Positions 27,449-34,756 of a stretch of 64,000 nt of DNA are shown here, in pieces. This DNA comes from Dyadobacter arcticus (GTDB lineage Bacteria; Bacteroidota; Bacteroidia; Cytophagales; Spirosomataceae): assembly GCF_011762185.1 (NCBI RefSeq), contig NZ_JAASQJ010000004.1, positions 310,001 through 374,000 on the forward strand, given 5' to 3'. A program made the translations under genes and the position numbers. The notes beneath the pieces are model-generated. The model was not told the DNA's origin. It worked only from the letters and a program-made list of their open reading frames with translations, and searched no databases. Each line of letters begins with the position of its first letter. The first letter of the stretch is position 1.

Positions 27449-28315
27449 TTAAGCCGGTGTGAGTTGTTTTCGCAACTTGGCATAGGCCCTTACTGAAAGC
27501 AAATAATGTCGAAGAAATACTACCAGCAAAGCGTCTGGTATTGACGCTGTTGAGCTATTTTTTAATACGTACCAGCTTTCTCTAAGTCTAGGGCGCAAGG
27601 CCTTGAAATATGACCATAACATCGTCAATCTTGACGTCTCAGCCAAGAATCCTGCTTGTCCTACACCGACTCTTTTTTCTTTCTTTACGAGTTCGCTTAA
27701 CTTACCGCGTGCAGGATGAAATACTATTACATCCTCGCAATACCTGATTCGATACCCCTTTTTGTTTGCCAAAGTTCCCCACAGAAAATCTCCACCAGAC
27801 AATAGTTCGCAATTAAATAGACCTACCGTCTGGAATAAACTTGCATAGGTGAACATGTTCGCTGTTGCGGCGGTACCGTTGTTAAGAACGTATCCTTCTT
27901 GATTAAAAGCATAGAATTTATCGTAAAGTTCTATGCGATTTGGTTTATCCGAAAGGTAAAATAACTCAATACATCCGGCAATCCTAGCTAGTTCTGGCCT
28001 CGATTGAAGGGCAGCTACTGCGTTCCGAATCCAGTCTTTGTGCGGCACACAATCCGAATCGGTAAACCCTATTATTTCTCCCTGGGCTAGTTTAATAGCC
28101 GCGTTTCTAGCTGCATAGGAGCCTGCTTTCGACACCGTTATTATCGTACAATTGATAGGTATTTCAAACGATGGCGAGTGATAATCATTTGGACAGTTAT
28201 TAGCAACGATAATTTCAAAATCTGTTTTTGGAATGCTCTGACACGCCAATGCAGTGAGGCACTTTGACAGTCTATTCCAATCTCGGTAAGTAGGAATGAT
28301 TATTGACACTAACAT
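27449..28315 (-). CDS. Glycosyltransferase family 2 protein
   Basis: Inverting GT-A glycosyltransferase. The 288-aa protein begins VSIIIPTYRDWNRLSKCL, has FEIIVANNCPND at about 33-44, SKAGSYAARNAAIKLAQGEI at about 62-81 and the metal-binding GFTDSDCVPHKDW at about 83-95. LLSGGDFLWGTLANKKGYRI (about 169-188) corresponds to the ED region but with GD-W in place of the usual ED, which is seen in some subfamilies. It shares FRR/YCEDVIVFHPARGKLSELV (about 191-210) with rhamnosyl- or galactosyltransferase-like members. It precedes the other GT2 genes in transcription order and follows the fucosyltransferase-like gene by 31 bases. Confidence 0.9.
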   Translation of the reverse strand: MLVSIIIPTYRDWNRLSKCLTALACQSIPKTDFEIIVANNCPNDYHSPSFEIPINCTIITVSKAGSYAARNAAIKLAQGEIIGFTDSDCVPHKDWIRNAVAALQSRPELARIAGCIELFYLSDKPNRIELYDKFYAFNQEGYVLNNGTAATANMFTYASLFQTVGLFNCELLSGGDFLWGTLANKKGYRIRYCEDVIVFHPARGKLSELVKKEKRVGVGQAGFLAETSRLTMLWSYFKALRPRLRESWYVLKNSSTASIPDALLVVFLRHYLLSVRAYAKLRKQLTPA

Positions 28316-28346
28316 AAATTAAAAGAACAAGGAATATTCAGAATGT

Positions 28347-29153
28347 TCATTTTTTTACAGTAATCTCAGGGATTCCACTAAGCTCACATGCAGTATGTGA
28401 AAACGAACTCCAGTGGGACCCTAAAACTTTTTGCGTTTTCGATAGCGAAAAGAGTTCGACTACCGCTCTTCTCATCCCCGGATTGGTATTTCTTACAGCT
28501 GGTTCGCTACCGGTGCGAAGTGCGTCACCAAACGTTCTTTTCAATAGTACTTTAACACTATCATCATCGGAAGCAAGATAAAAATTGGTCAATGGATTCA
28601 TGTTTAACTGATGCTTCATTCGTTCCACAAACAGCTCGATAGGACTATTTTGAATAGATTTGACGTTATCGGACCTTCTTATATGAACACCTACTGTGTG
28701 ATTGTTGAAGGATCTGGTTTCATCAACAATTTCTTGTCTAATATCAAAGACTGGTACAAAAGACTCGTATATATTTGGATTAGGGTAGAAACGGGTAAAA
28801 GATGCAAGTCGGATATTCTTAAGGGGGATCAACTCGCTAAAACTATGTTTTGCATCCCCGAGCATTTTTACTTTCTGGCTATCATAAAAATGTTGACTAA
28901 AAACTTTTCTTACAATATCAGGAAAAAAGAGGTTAGCTTTTCCTCCTTGGCGCAGTAGAAATGGTGGTCGATTACATTCCACCATATGGACACCATTCAT
29001 CGATTCAAATAGTTCGGAAAAAGGGCAATTTAGTTCCTTATTTCTTACCCAATAGACTTCTAGGCTTTGACCTAAATTATTAGCGAGGGATATGGCGGAG
29101 TCGATAGCTCTCATTCGGTTGCATAAACCCAACATCGGATACAACTTGATCAT
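28347..29153 (-). CDS. Fucosyltransferase-like protein (HIRRSD type)
   Basis: Probable GDP-fucose-dependent transferase or relative. The 268-aa protein starts with the nucleotide-sugar family pattern LGLCNRMRAIDSAISLA (about 8-24), similar to the GNRLRA of NodZ/GT23 and O-fucosyltransferase-like proteins, and carries the donor-binding VGVHIRRSDN at about 152-161, followed by FYLASDDDSVK (about 191-201) and the C-terminal SHWSSFSHTACELSG (about 245-259). No signal peptide, so it acts in the cytoplasm. Together with gmd nearby, it suggests GDP-fucose or a related deoxyhexose in the polymer. The local GDP-fucose synthase is broken, so donor supply depends on another copy or another sugar. Confidence 0.7.
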   Translation of the reverse strand: MIKLYPMLGLCNRMRAIDSAISLANNLGQSLEVYWVRNKELNCPFSELFESMNGVHMVECNRPPFLLRQGGKANLFFPDIVRKVFSQHFYDSQKVKMLGDAKHSFSELIPLKNIRLASFTRFYPNPNIYESFVPVFDIRQEIVDETRSFNNHTVGVHIRRSDNVKSIQNSPIELFVERMKHQLNMNPLTNFYLASDDDSVKVLLKRTFGDALRTGSEPAVRNTNPGMRRAVVELFSLSKTQKVLGSHWSSFSHTACELSGIPEITVKK

Positions 29154-29232
29154 ATACAGTTCCAGTAAACTTTAAGACAGAAAAAATATTTGGACAACAA
29201 CTTTCAACACTGTACTCCTTCTCGCATTAACC

Positions 29233-30387
29233 CTAATCTTTTATTCTCTTAAGAATTATATTCCACATGTCAATAGCTAGTTCTTTTTGCTCACTTGAGG
29301 CTTTTTTTAGTTTTTCATGGACTCTGGTATGGCACACCGGGTTAAGCAGTAAATCTAGTTTTTCGGACAATAATTGCTCATTGTTATTTCGGGGGTCGAT
29401 AAGGCCCTCCGAATACTCGTAGTCTTCCATTAATGCCAGGTACTTGTGGCTCCATCCAACACATAGGCACGGGACGCCTTGAGATAATGCACTTACCAGT
29501 CCATGAAATCGCGATGTAACCACGCCAACGGAATTGCCAATTATTCCTTTAACCTCGAGAGGATTTTCAACGGTCAATACGGGTATAATTTCGTTCAGGG
29601 ACTCATTAGTCTCCTCTGCAATTTTAAGATCCTTAACTCCTTCGTGAATTAAAAAAAAAGGATTTTTTCCTCGCTTTTGAATAGTGGATATGATCGTTGT
29701 CAAAAATTCTATATACAGTTCTCGACTTTTAAACGTACTTGATTCTAGTAGTTTGTTGTTAGGGATAATGGCAAATTCACATTTTGCTGAGTCAAAATTA
29801 CTAGGAAGAATGCCTGATATCAAGTTCGTGAAGTCAGGTCGAAGATAGACATGACTTTGCTTCGCCTTGATATCCCTTATGTACTTATAGGAATACTTAT
29901 CTCTGGCAAACACTAGTTGAGTATTATTAAGTATAGTCGCCATTTTTGCTCTCAGGAGTGGTTCTTTGAAGGGACCGAAGGCTTGCGACAGCATTATTAT
30001 TTTTTTGCCTTCACCGGACCATCGTTCAACATGATTAGCCAATCTCGTTCCAGCTTTGTCAGCACCCCAGAAGTCTCCGAATGCAAATCCTGAACCGTCC
30101 AGGACAATATTTATGTCTTTTTCTAAAACAAAACCAATAGATTTTAGCATACTCGAAGGAACCAAATTGCCCCAGAACGCGGCATCAATTCCATATTTCT
30201 TCATGTTAAGCTTAGTATATATGCCTACTTTCCTCTGATTGGCAATTGAAGCATCGCCTCTTTTCTCCATCACAAAGAGAGCCTCCGGAAGCTCTAGCCT
30301 CAATTTTTCTAAAATTGCATGTAGCATCAATTCTGCCCCCTTGTTGTGAAATTCAACTCCGCGTAGTTCTATTATGTAATTTTTCAT
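29233..30387 (-). CDS. Polysaccharide pyruvyl transferase family protein
   Basis: Likely adds a pyruvate ketal from phosphoenolpyruvate to a sugar of the polysaccharide, giving it negative charge. The 384-aa form starts at ATG 30387 (MKNYIIELRGVEFHNKGAELML), five bases after the upstream nitroreductase-like gene; 31 more codons are open upstream but overlap that gene. Family features are GVEFHNKGAELM at the N-terminus (GNxGAE-like), FGDFWG near 84-90, IIMLSQAFGPF near 115-125, FARDKYSYKYI near 146-156 and GVVTSRFHGLVSALSQGVPC near 290-309. It is the middle part of a tightly packed flippase - nitroreductase - pyruvyltransferase set. Confidence 0.85.
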   Translation of the reverse strand: MKNYIIELRGVEFHNKGAELMLHAILEKLRLELPEALFVMEKRGDASIANQRKVGIYTKLNMKKYGIDAAFWGNLVPSSMLKSIGFVLEKDINIVLDGSGFAFGDFWGADKAGTRLANHVERWSGEGKKIIMLSQAFGPFKEPLLRAKMATILNNTQLVFARDKYSYKYIRDIKAKQSHVYLRPDFTNLISGILPSNFDSAKCEFAIIPNNKLLESSTFKSRELYIEFLTTIISTIQKRGKNPFFLIHEGVKDLKIAEETNESLNEIIPVLTVENPLEVKGIIGNSVGVVTSRFHGLVSALSQGVPCLCVGWSHKYLALMEDYEYSEGLIDPRNNNEQLLSEKLDLLLNPVCHTRVHEKLKKASSEQKELAIDMWNIILKRIKD

Positions 30388-30392
30388 TGCTG

Positions 30393-31460
30393 CTAATTGT
30401 ACTTCCTGATTTGATGTAAAGGTCTTTTCTCTGAATATGCAATGAGCCCGTCCGGATCCGGATAACCTATTCCCATACACATTATCGGGCGCTGATAAGG
30501 TTTGAGGTTCAGAAACGAGTGCATTTTACTTTCACGAGCTTCAATGTCTGGCCAATTGATAGAGCAGCTGCTGAGATCCATACTTTCAAGAGCCAGCATA
30601 AATGACATCGATGCCAAAGAAGCGTCTATGTATATAACATGCCGATCTCTTTCGTCGAAGTAAGCATCCAAATTTCCAACGAGAACGATCATTACGGGTA
30701 TCGAATGACCATAACCCGAAGTGCCCATGGGCAGTTGAACTACTTTTTTCACCATTTCCGGATCATCAAAGATGCGAAATTCAAAGGGCTGTCTGTTACA
30801 TGCGCTGGGAGCTTGATTTGCAGCCAAAATGGCGTTGTCTATCAGTTCTCTTGGAACAGGCTTGTCTAAAAACCAGCGCACGGACCTCCGCTGTTTACAC
30901 AAATCATAGAACTGGGCATAATTTACGTTATTAACAGGCTGCTTGGCGCGGTGATATGGAATTGACTTAGCTGTCTGAGTTTTGAATGCAGTTGAAGGCA
31001 TTTCATTAATAATCCTTTTAAAACGAGCTTCCTCAGTAGCAATAACCGGATGGGAGAGATTAATTGTACTAAAGTATTCGTTAAGCACATCGTAAAACCA
31101 CTTTATCTGCGGATTCGCCTTGTCATCTTTACCCAGGTTCCAAATTGCTTCGAAACTGTCAATTGTTTCGGTAATGTATTCTTTGCCGAACAAGTCTCTC
31201 CTGGGTTTCATAAGAAGTCCCTTCTCAATTCGGTGCGTATTTCTTATCAGCAAAAAATAATTATTCTTTGTTTTTTTTGCCTCATCGATATGCTGGATTT
31301 TACCAGCGAGTACGGCCTGTATTTCCCTGTCGAATGATCTGTCGAAGAGGAAGTAATACAGCACTGATAATTTGCGTGACCGGACGGATAATCTTGAGAA
31401 ACTATCATAAATTATTTGCCTGACTAATTTTTCAGAGCGCTTTAATAATTCTTTAATCAT
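30393..31460 (-). CDS. Nitroreductase-like flavoprotein with N-terminal extension
   Basis: A 355-aa protein. Residues about 190-350 form an FMN-dependent nitroreductase fold: CKQRRSVRWFLDKPVPRELI (about 188-207), AANQAPSACNRQPFEFRIF (about 213-231), GYGHSIPVMIVLVGNL (about 247-262) and CMGIGYPDPDG (about 330-340). The first 185 residues are an extra, mostly helical region with NTHRIEKGLLMKPRRDLFG (about 75-93), so the protein is nearly twice the usual nitroreductase length. It overlaps the flippase gene by four bases and is followed after five bases by the pyruvyl transferase, so it is part of polysaccharide synthesis. Known nitroreductases reduce nitro groups, flavins or quinones; none of these substrates fits, so its real reaction is unknown. 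Confidence 0.8.
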   Translation of the reverse strand: MIKELLKRSEKLVRQIIYDSFSRLSVRSRKLSVLYYFLFDRSFDREIQAVLAGKIQHIDEAKKTKNNYFLLIRNTHRIEKGLLMKPRRDLFGKEYITETIDSFEAIWNLGKDDKANPQIKWFYDVLNEYFSTINLSHPVIATEEARFKRIINEMPSTAFKTQTAKSIPYHRAKQPVNNVNYAQFYDLCKQRRSVRWFLDKPVPRELIDNAILAANQAPSACNRQPFEFRIFDDPEMVKKVVQLPMGTSGYGHSIPVMIVLVGNLDAYFDERDRHVIYIDASLASMSFMLALESMDLSSCSINWPDIEARESKMHSFLNLKPYQRPIMCMGIGYPDPDGLIAYSEKRPLHQIRKYN

Positions 31461-32908
31461 AGCTTTTTCTTTAAAAATTTTAATTCTGCAAACTGTGCTT
31501 TAAATTCCTTTCCCATGATCAGCCAAATAGTGAGGACGTAGCTTACGAATAATATTGTCCCCGTCACAATATAGTGTACGTGAAAATATTCGTGAAAGAT
31601 GCTGGAAATCACAAACGCCACGATTGCACCAATCCAAGGTGTTTTCACTGCTGAAAAAAACTCCAAGGCACTTATCTTGATATTTAGAAGATTGTTAAAT
31701 GTATACTGAGCAAGTATCACAGCGAACACTTTATTTATGAGAATTGCGTAAGCAGCACCCACAATGCCATAATAGTAGATTGAAGTCATAAGTATGGGGA
31801 TGTAAATTACGGCTTTGAAAAGCTGCAACTTTAATTCTAATCCTGGTCTACCCATTCCCCGGATGAGAGCTGTGTTGCTATTTACGAGCATATGAACCAT
31901 AACAGAAATTGACAAAATCTTCAAAGGAATAACAGAGTCTTGCCATTTGTCGCCAAAAATATTAACGATAAAAGGACTGCCAAGTGCAACAAAAAATACC
32001 ATAATTGGATATATAAAAAGACTGTTATAATTGACTACTTTCAAATAGTATTTTTTGAGCGATTCAGGATCTGACTGCTTTTTTCCATACATAGGATACA
32101 TGACATTATTAATAACTGCTATCATTCTTCCTCTAAAAGTGTCAGTTAGCACGAACGCAAATGTGTAAGATCCCAGCGCCTGAGAGGCTAGAAGTTTGCC
32201 AATTAAAAGATAGTCAATGTTATTAATCAGATAATTAATAACGCCCGTGCCGGTCGTGTAAACACCAAATCCAAAAACATCTATAAAGGCCGAGTAGGAC
32301 CAAATTCGCTTGGGAATCCATTTGGTGGCACTGAAATACAGAGGCATTGCAATTGCTATCGAGGCTACCGAGTTGAATGCTAGTGACCAAATTCCGAATC
32401 CGCTAAAAGCTAGAATCAGGGAAAGGCTTCCTGCGATGATATTGGAAACGTTATCAATGAATGCCATTTTCTTAAAGTCCATTCGCTTTGTAAGCTGCGC
32501 TTTATGAATCAGGTTAACCGGACTGGACAAAATACCAAGACTTATAACAGGTATCAGCTTTGTAAGAATTGGTTGATTATAGAAGCTCGCAGCCAATGGA
32601 CCGACTAGAAAACTCGTCAAGACATATAGAAGCACTGACCAACCTAATCCAGTCCAAAAAGCGGTGTGAAAATGTTCTTCACGCAGATTCTCATCTTTTT
32701 TTTGAATGAGAGCCGCGCCTATACCAATATCAGTTAACACTTGTACAAAGCCAGAGAAAACAGTTGCCATTCCTACAATTCCAAATTGCTCTGGAAATAG
32801 AAGTTTAGCCAAAACTAATCGGATGACGAACGTAAATGACTGATTTACAATAAGCTGTATTGCATTCCATAAAATCCCATTTACAACTAACTTTTTCGCA
32901 TTATCCAT
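31457..32908 (-). CDS. Lipopolysaccharide/exopolysaccharide flippase (Wzx-like, MOP family)
   Basis: Moves undecaprenyl-linked repeat units across the inner membrane. The 483-aa protein has twelve to fourteen hydrophobic helices, begins NGILWNAIQLIVNQSFTFVI, and shows the WzxC-type pattern LAKLLFPEQFGIVGMATVF (about 34-52) and a middle segment LINNIDYLLIGKLLASQALG (about 226-245) typical of polysaccharide flippases of the MOP superfamily. Length is normal. It lies 41 bases after gmd and overlaps the nitroreductase-like gene by four bases. As the only flippase of the locus it is expected to serve this polymer. Confidence 0.9.
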   Translation of the reverse strand: MDNAKKLVVNGILWNAIQLIVNQSFTFVIRLVLAKLLFPEQFGIVGMATVFSGFVQVLTDIGIGAALIQKKDENLREEHFHTAFWTGLGWSVLLYVLTSFLVGPLAASFYNQPILTKLIPVISLGILSSPVNLIHKAQLTKRMDFKKMAFIDNVSNIIAGSLSLILAFSGFGIWSLAFNSVASIAIAMPLYFSATKWIPKRIWSYSAFIDVFGFGVYTTGTGVINYLINNIDYLLIGKLLASQALGSYTFAFVLTDTFRGRMIAVINNVMYPMYGKKQSDPESLKKYYLKVVNYNSLFIYPIMVFFVALGSPFIVNIFGDKWQDSVIPLKILSISVMVHMLVNSNTALIRGMGRPGLELKLQLFKAVIYIPILMTSIYYYGIVGAAYAILINKVFAVILAQYTFNNLLNIKISALEFFSAVKTPWIGAIVAFVISSIFHEYFHVHYIVTGTILFVSYVLTIWLIMGKEFKAQFAELKFLKKKL

Positions 32909-32949
32909 TCACTGAGTCAGCTAGATTAGCAAAAAAATGATTCAAGATC

Positions 32950-34092
32950 TTACTCAAAGTAATTCATTACTCCGAAGCCTTCCTTCAAGAGCAATTGATC
33001 TTTCTGAAACAGGCGGAGATCAGCGGATGCCATGTCTTCGATCAATGTATCAAGAGTATGTTTTGGTTTCCAGCCCAATTTCTCATTTGATTTGGTAGGA
33101 TCTCCAATGAGCAACTCTACCTCAGTAGGGCGGTAGTATCTGGGATCAATTTTTAGGACGACAGAACCAGTTTGCAAGTGTGAGCCGGTTTTTATATTAA
33201 GTTCCAGTAAACGAGAGTAGTCAACAGATGAAATCACCCCCACTTCTTCGGCTTCATTTCCACTAAAGTCTAGTTGAACACCTAGAAAGGCAAAAGTCTT
33301 TCTTATAAACTCTCTTACTCGGGTTGTAACACCGGTTGCAATCACAAAGTCTTCAGAGGCTTCCTGTTGTAAGATAAGATACATTGCTTCAACGTAATCT
33401 TTCGCATGCCCCCAATCTCGTTGAGCATCTATATTTCCCATATAAAGGCAATCCTGCAAACCCAAAACAATTTTAGCAGCGGCCCGAGTAATTTTGCGAG
33501 TTACAAATGTCTCGCCACGTAACGGAGACTCATGGTTGAAAAGAATTCCATTAGAAGCAAACATCCCGTAGGCTTCACGATAATTGACAGTTATCCAATA
33601 TGCGTAAAGTTTTGCCACCGCATAAGGAGACCTCGGATAAAATGGTGTTGTTTCTGATTGTGGAACTGCCTGAACCAAGCCATAAAGCTCTGAGGTTGAA
33701 GCCTGGTAGATTTTCGTTTTCTCAGTAAGACCTAACAGTCTTACTGCTTCCAAAATTCGAAGTGTTCCAATTCCATCTGCATTTGCCGTATATTCAGGCA
33801 TTTCGAAGCTAACTTGAACATGGCTCATGGCTGCCAGATTGTAAATTTCATCGGGTTGCACTTCCTGGGTGATACGTGTTAAGTTCATCGAGTCGGTCAA
33901 GTCGCCATAATGCAACTTAAATTTGGGGTCAGTTACATGCGGATCTTCGTAAAGATGATCAATTCGCTCCGTATTGAATAGTGAACTTCTTCTTTTGATG
34001 CCATGAACGATGTATCCTTTGCTTAGCAAAAGTTCAGTTAAATATGCACCGTCTTGTCCGGTCACACCAGTGATTAGCGCTACTTTTGACAT
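32950..34092 (-). CDS. gmd: GDP-mannose 4,6-dehydratase
   Basis: Converts GDP-D-mannose to GDP-4-keto-6-deoxy-D-mannose, the branch point to GDP-L-fucose, GDP-D-rhamnose and GDP-perosamine. The 380-aa protein has [11 protein letters not shown] at about 8-18 for [22 protein letters not shown] at about 31-48, the catalytic ASTSELYG near 132-139 and the [10 protein letters not shown] region near 156-165 (Y-x3-K), plus [16 protein letters not shown] near 186-201, all intact. Length is normal. The next enzyme for fucose, Fcl, is present just upstream only as a 3' remnant. No gene for Rmd or perosamine synthase is seen nearby. Confidence 0.95.
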   Translation of the reverse strand: MSKVALITGVTGQDGAYLTELLLSKGYIVHGIKRRSSLFNTERIDHLYEDPHVTDPKFKLHYGDLTDSMNLTRITQEVQPDEIYNLAAMSHVQVSFEMPEYTANADGIGTLRILEAVRLLGLTEKTKIYQASTSELYGLVQAVPQSETTPFYPRSPYAVAKLYAYWITVNYREAYGMFASNGILFNHESPLRGETFVTRKITRAAAKIVLGLQDCLYMGNIDAQRDWGHAKDYVEAMYLILQQEASEDFVIATGVTTRVREFIRKTFAFLGVQLDFSGNEAEEVGVISSVDYSRLLELNIKTGSHLQTGSVVLKIDPRYYRPTEVELLIGDPTKSNEKLGWKPKHTLDTLIEDMASADLRLFQKDQLLLKEGFGVMNYFE

Positions 34093-34122
34093 ATTTGAGA
34101 AATTAAGTAGTATATTATAAGT

Positions 34123-34330
34123 TTAAATAAGTGTTCGCATGGTTTGATGTTCACTCAGGCAATAAATATTTTGATGTTTCAAAAAGTCTCGGTAAGCCAA
34201 ATTGATGCCGTCACTCAACTCAATTGAATGATGCCAGCCAAGCCCATGCAGTTTGGAGACGTCCATCAATTTCCTTGGAGTTCGTCTGGCTTGGATTTGT
34301 CCCATCTTCGAGTATAGAATATGTGATAGA
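34123..34330 (-). pseudogene. fcl: Remnant of GDP-L-fucose synthase (fcl)
   Basis: Only the C-terminal end of GDP-L-fucose synthase is left. On the minus strand one frame reads WDKSKPD and the next [16 protein letters not shown], then [16 protein letters not shown] single missing base after the SKPD codons breaks the frame; restoring it gives the family signature WD-SKPDGTPRKLxDVSKL. The N-terminal 250 or so residues, with the NADP site and catalytic Ser-Tyr-Lys, are absent. The piece lies 30 bp upstream of gmd, its usual partner. A 75-codon open frame over this segment should not be taken for a gene. Confidence 0.85.
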
Positions 34331-34350
34331 TGTATGTAACGAGATAGCAA

Positions 34351-34686
34351 CTTAATATTTTAGCAAAGCCTTCTAAATTTTGTCATTACAATTCACATAA
34401 CTTAATCATTTTTCACAAAGCACGATTCATTAACCAAGCCCACGTAGCTTGTCCGAAGTAGTACTATTCGATTTCGCGAAATAAAGTTTGTGGATTAATT
34501 AGCTGTTCCGATGTAACAACCGGACTTCTCGAAGGTGAAATTAGCTCGTAATGGGCAACTTCTTAAAAGGATTGGTCGCAAGAATAAATTTATCATATAG
34601 CGTTGAGTAGTTTAATCTTATCAAATAGAAACATTAGCAATGCAATTTGAACTTCGTTATCTGAAAATAGTTCTATTTCTAATGGT
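34351..34686. other. Eroded stretch between wzc and the fcl remnant
   Basis: About 335 A/T-rich bases with short broken frames on both strands and no recognisable domain. The missing part of fcl is not here, so it was deleted rather than just mutated. No clear promoter for gmd was found in it. Confidence 0.45.
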
Positions 34687-34737
34687 CTGCAAATTTTTAA
34701 TTGCATTTTCTTTCAGAATGCAATTAAAAATTTGCAG
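34687..34737 (-). terminator. Perfect 21-bp inverted repeat after wzc
   Basis: Arms 34687-34707 and 34717-34737 are exact reverse complements around a 9-base loop, starting 19 bases after the wzc stop. A/T-rich with internal runs of five T or A but no separate T-tail. Its position fits a terminator or RNA-stabilising hairpin that limits read-through from the kinase gene into the polysaccharide genes. Confidence 0.55.
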
Positions 34738-34756
34738 AATCTAATTGCCAAATGGA

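Noticed and set aside
34123-34350. A 75-codon open frame as a small gene
   Set aside because: Its C-terminal part is the frameshifted end of GDP-L-fucose synthase and its N-terminal part has no meaning in this frame.
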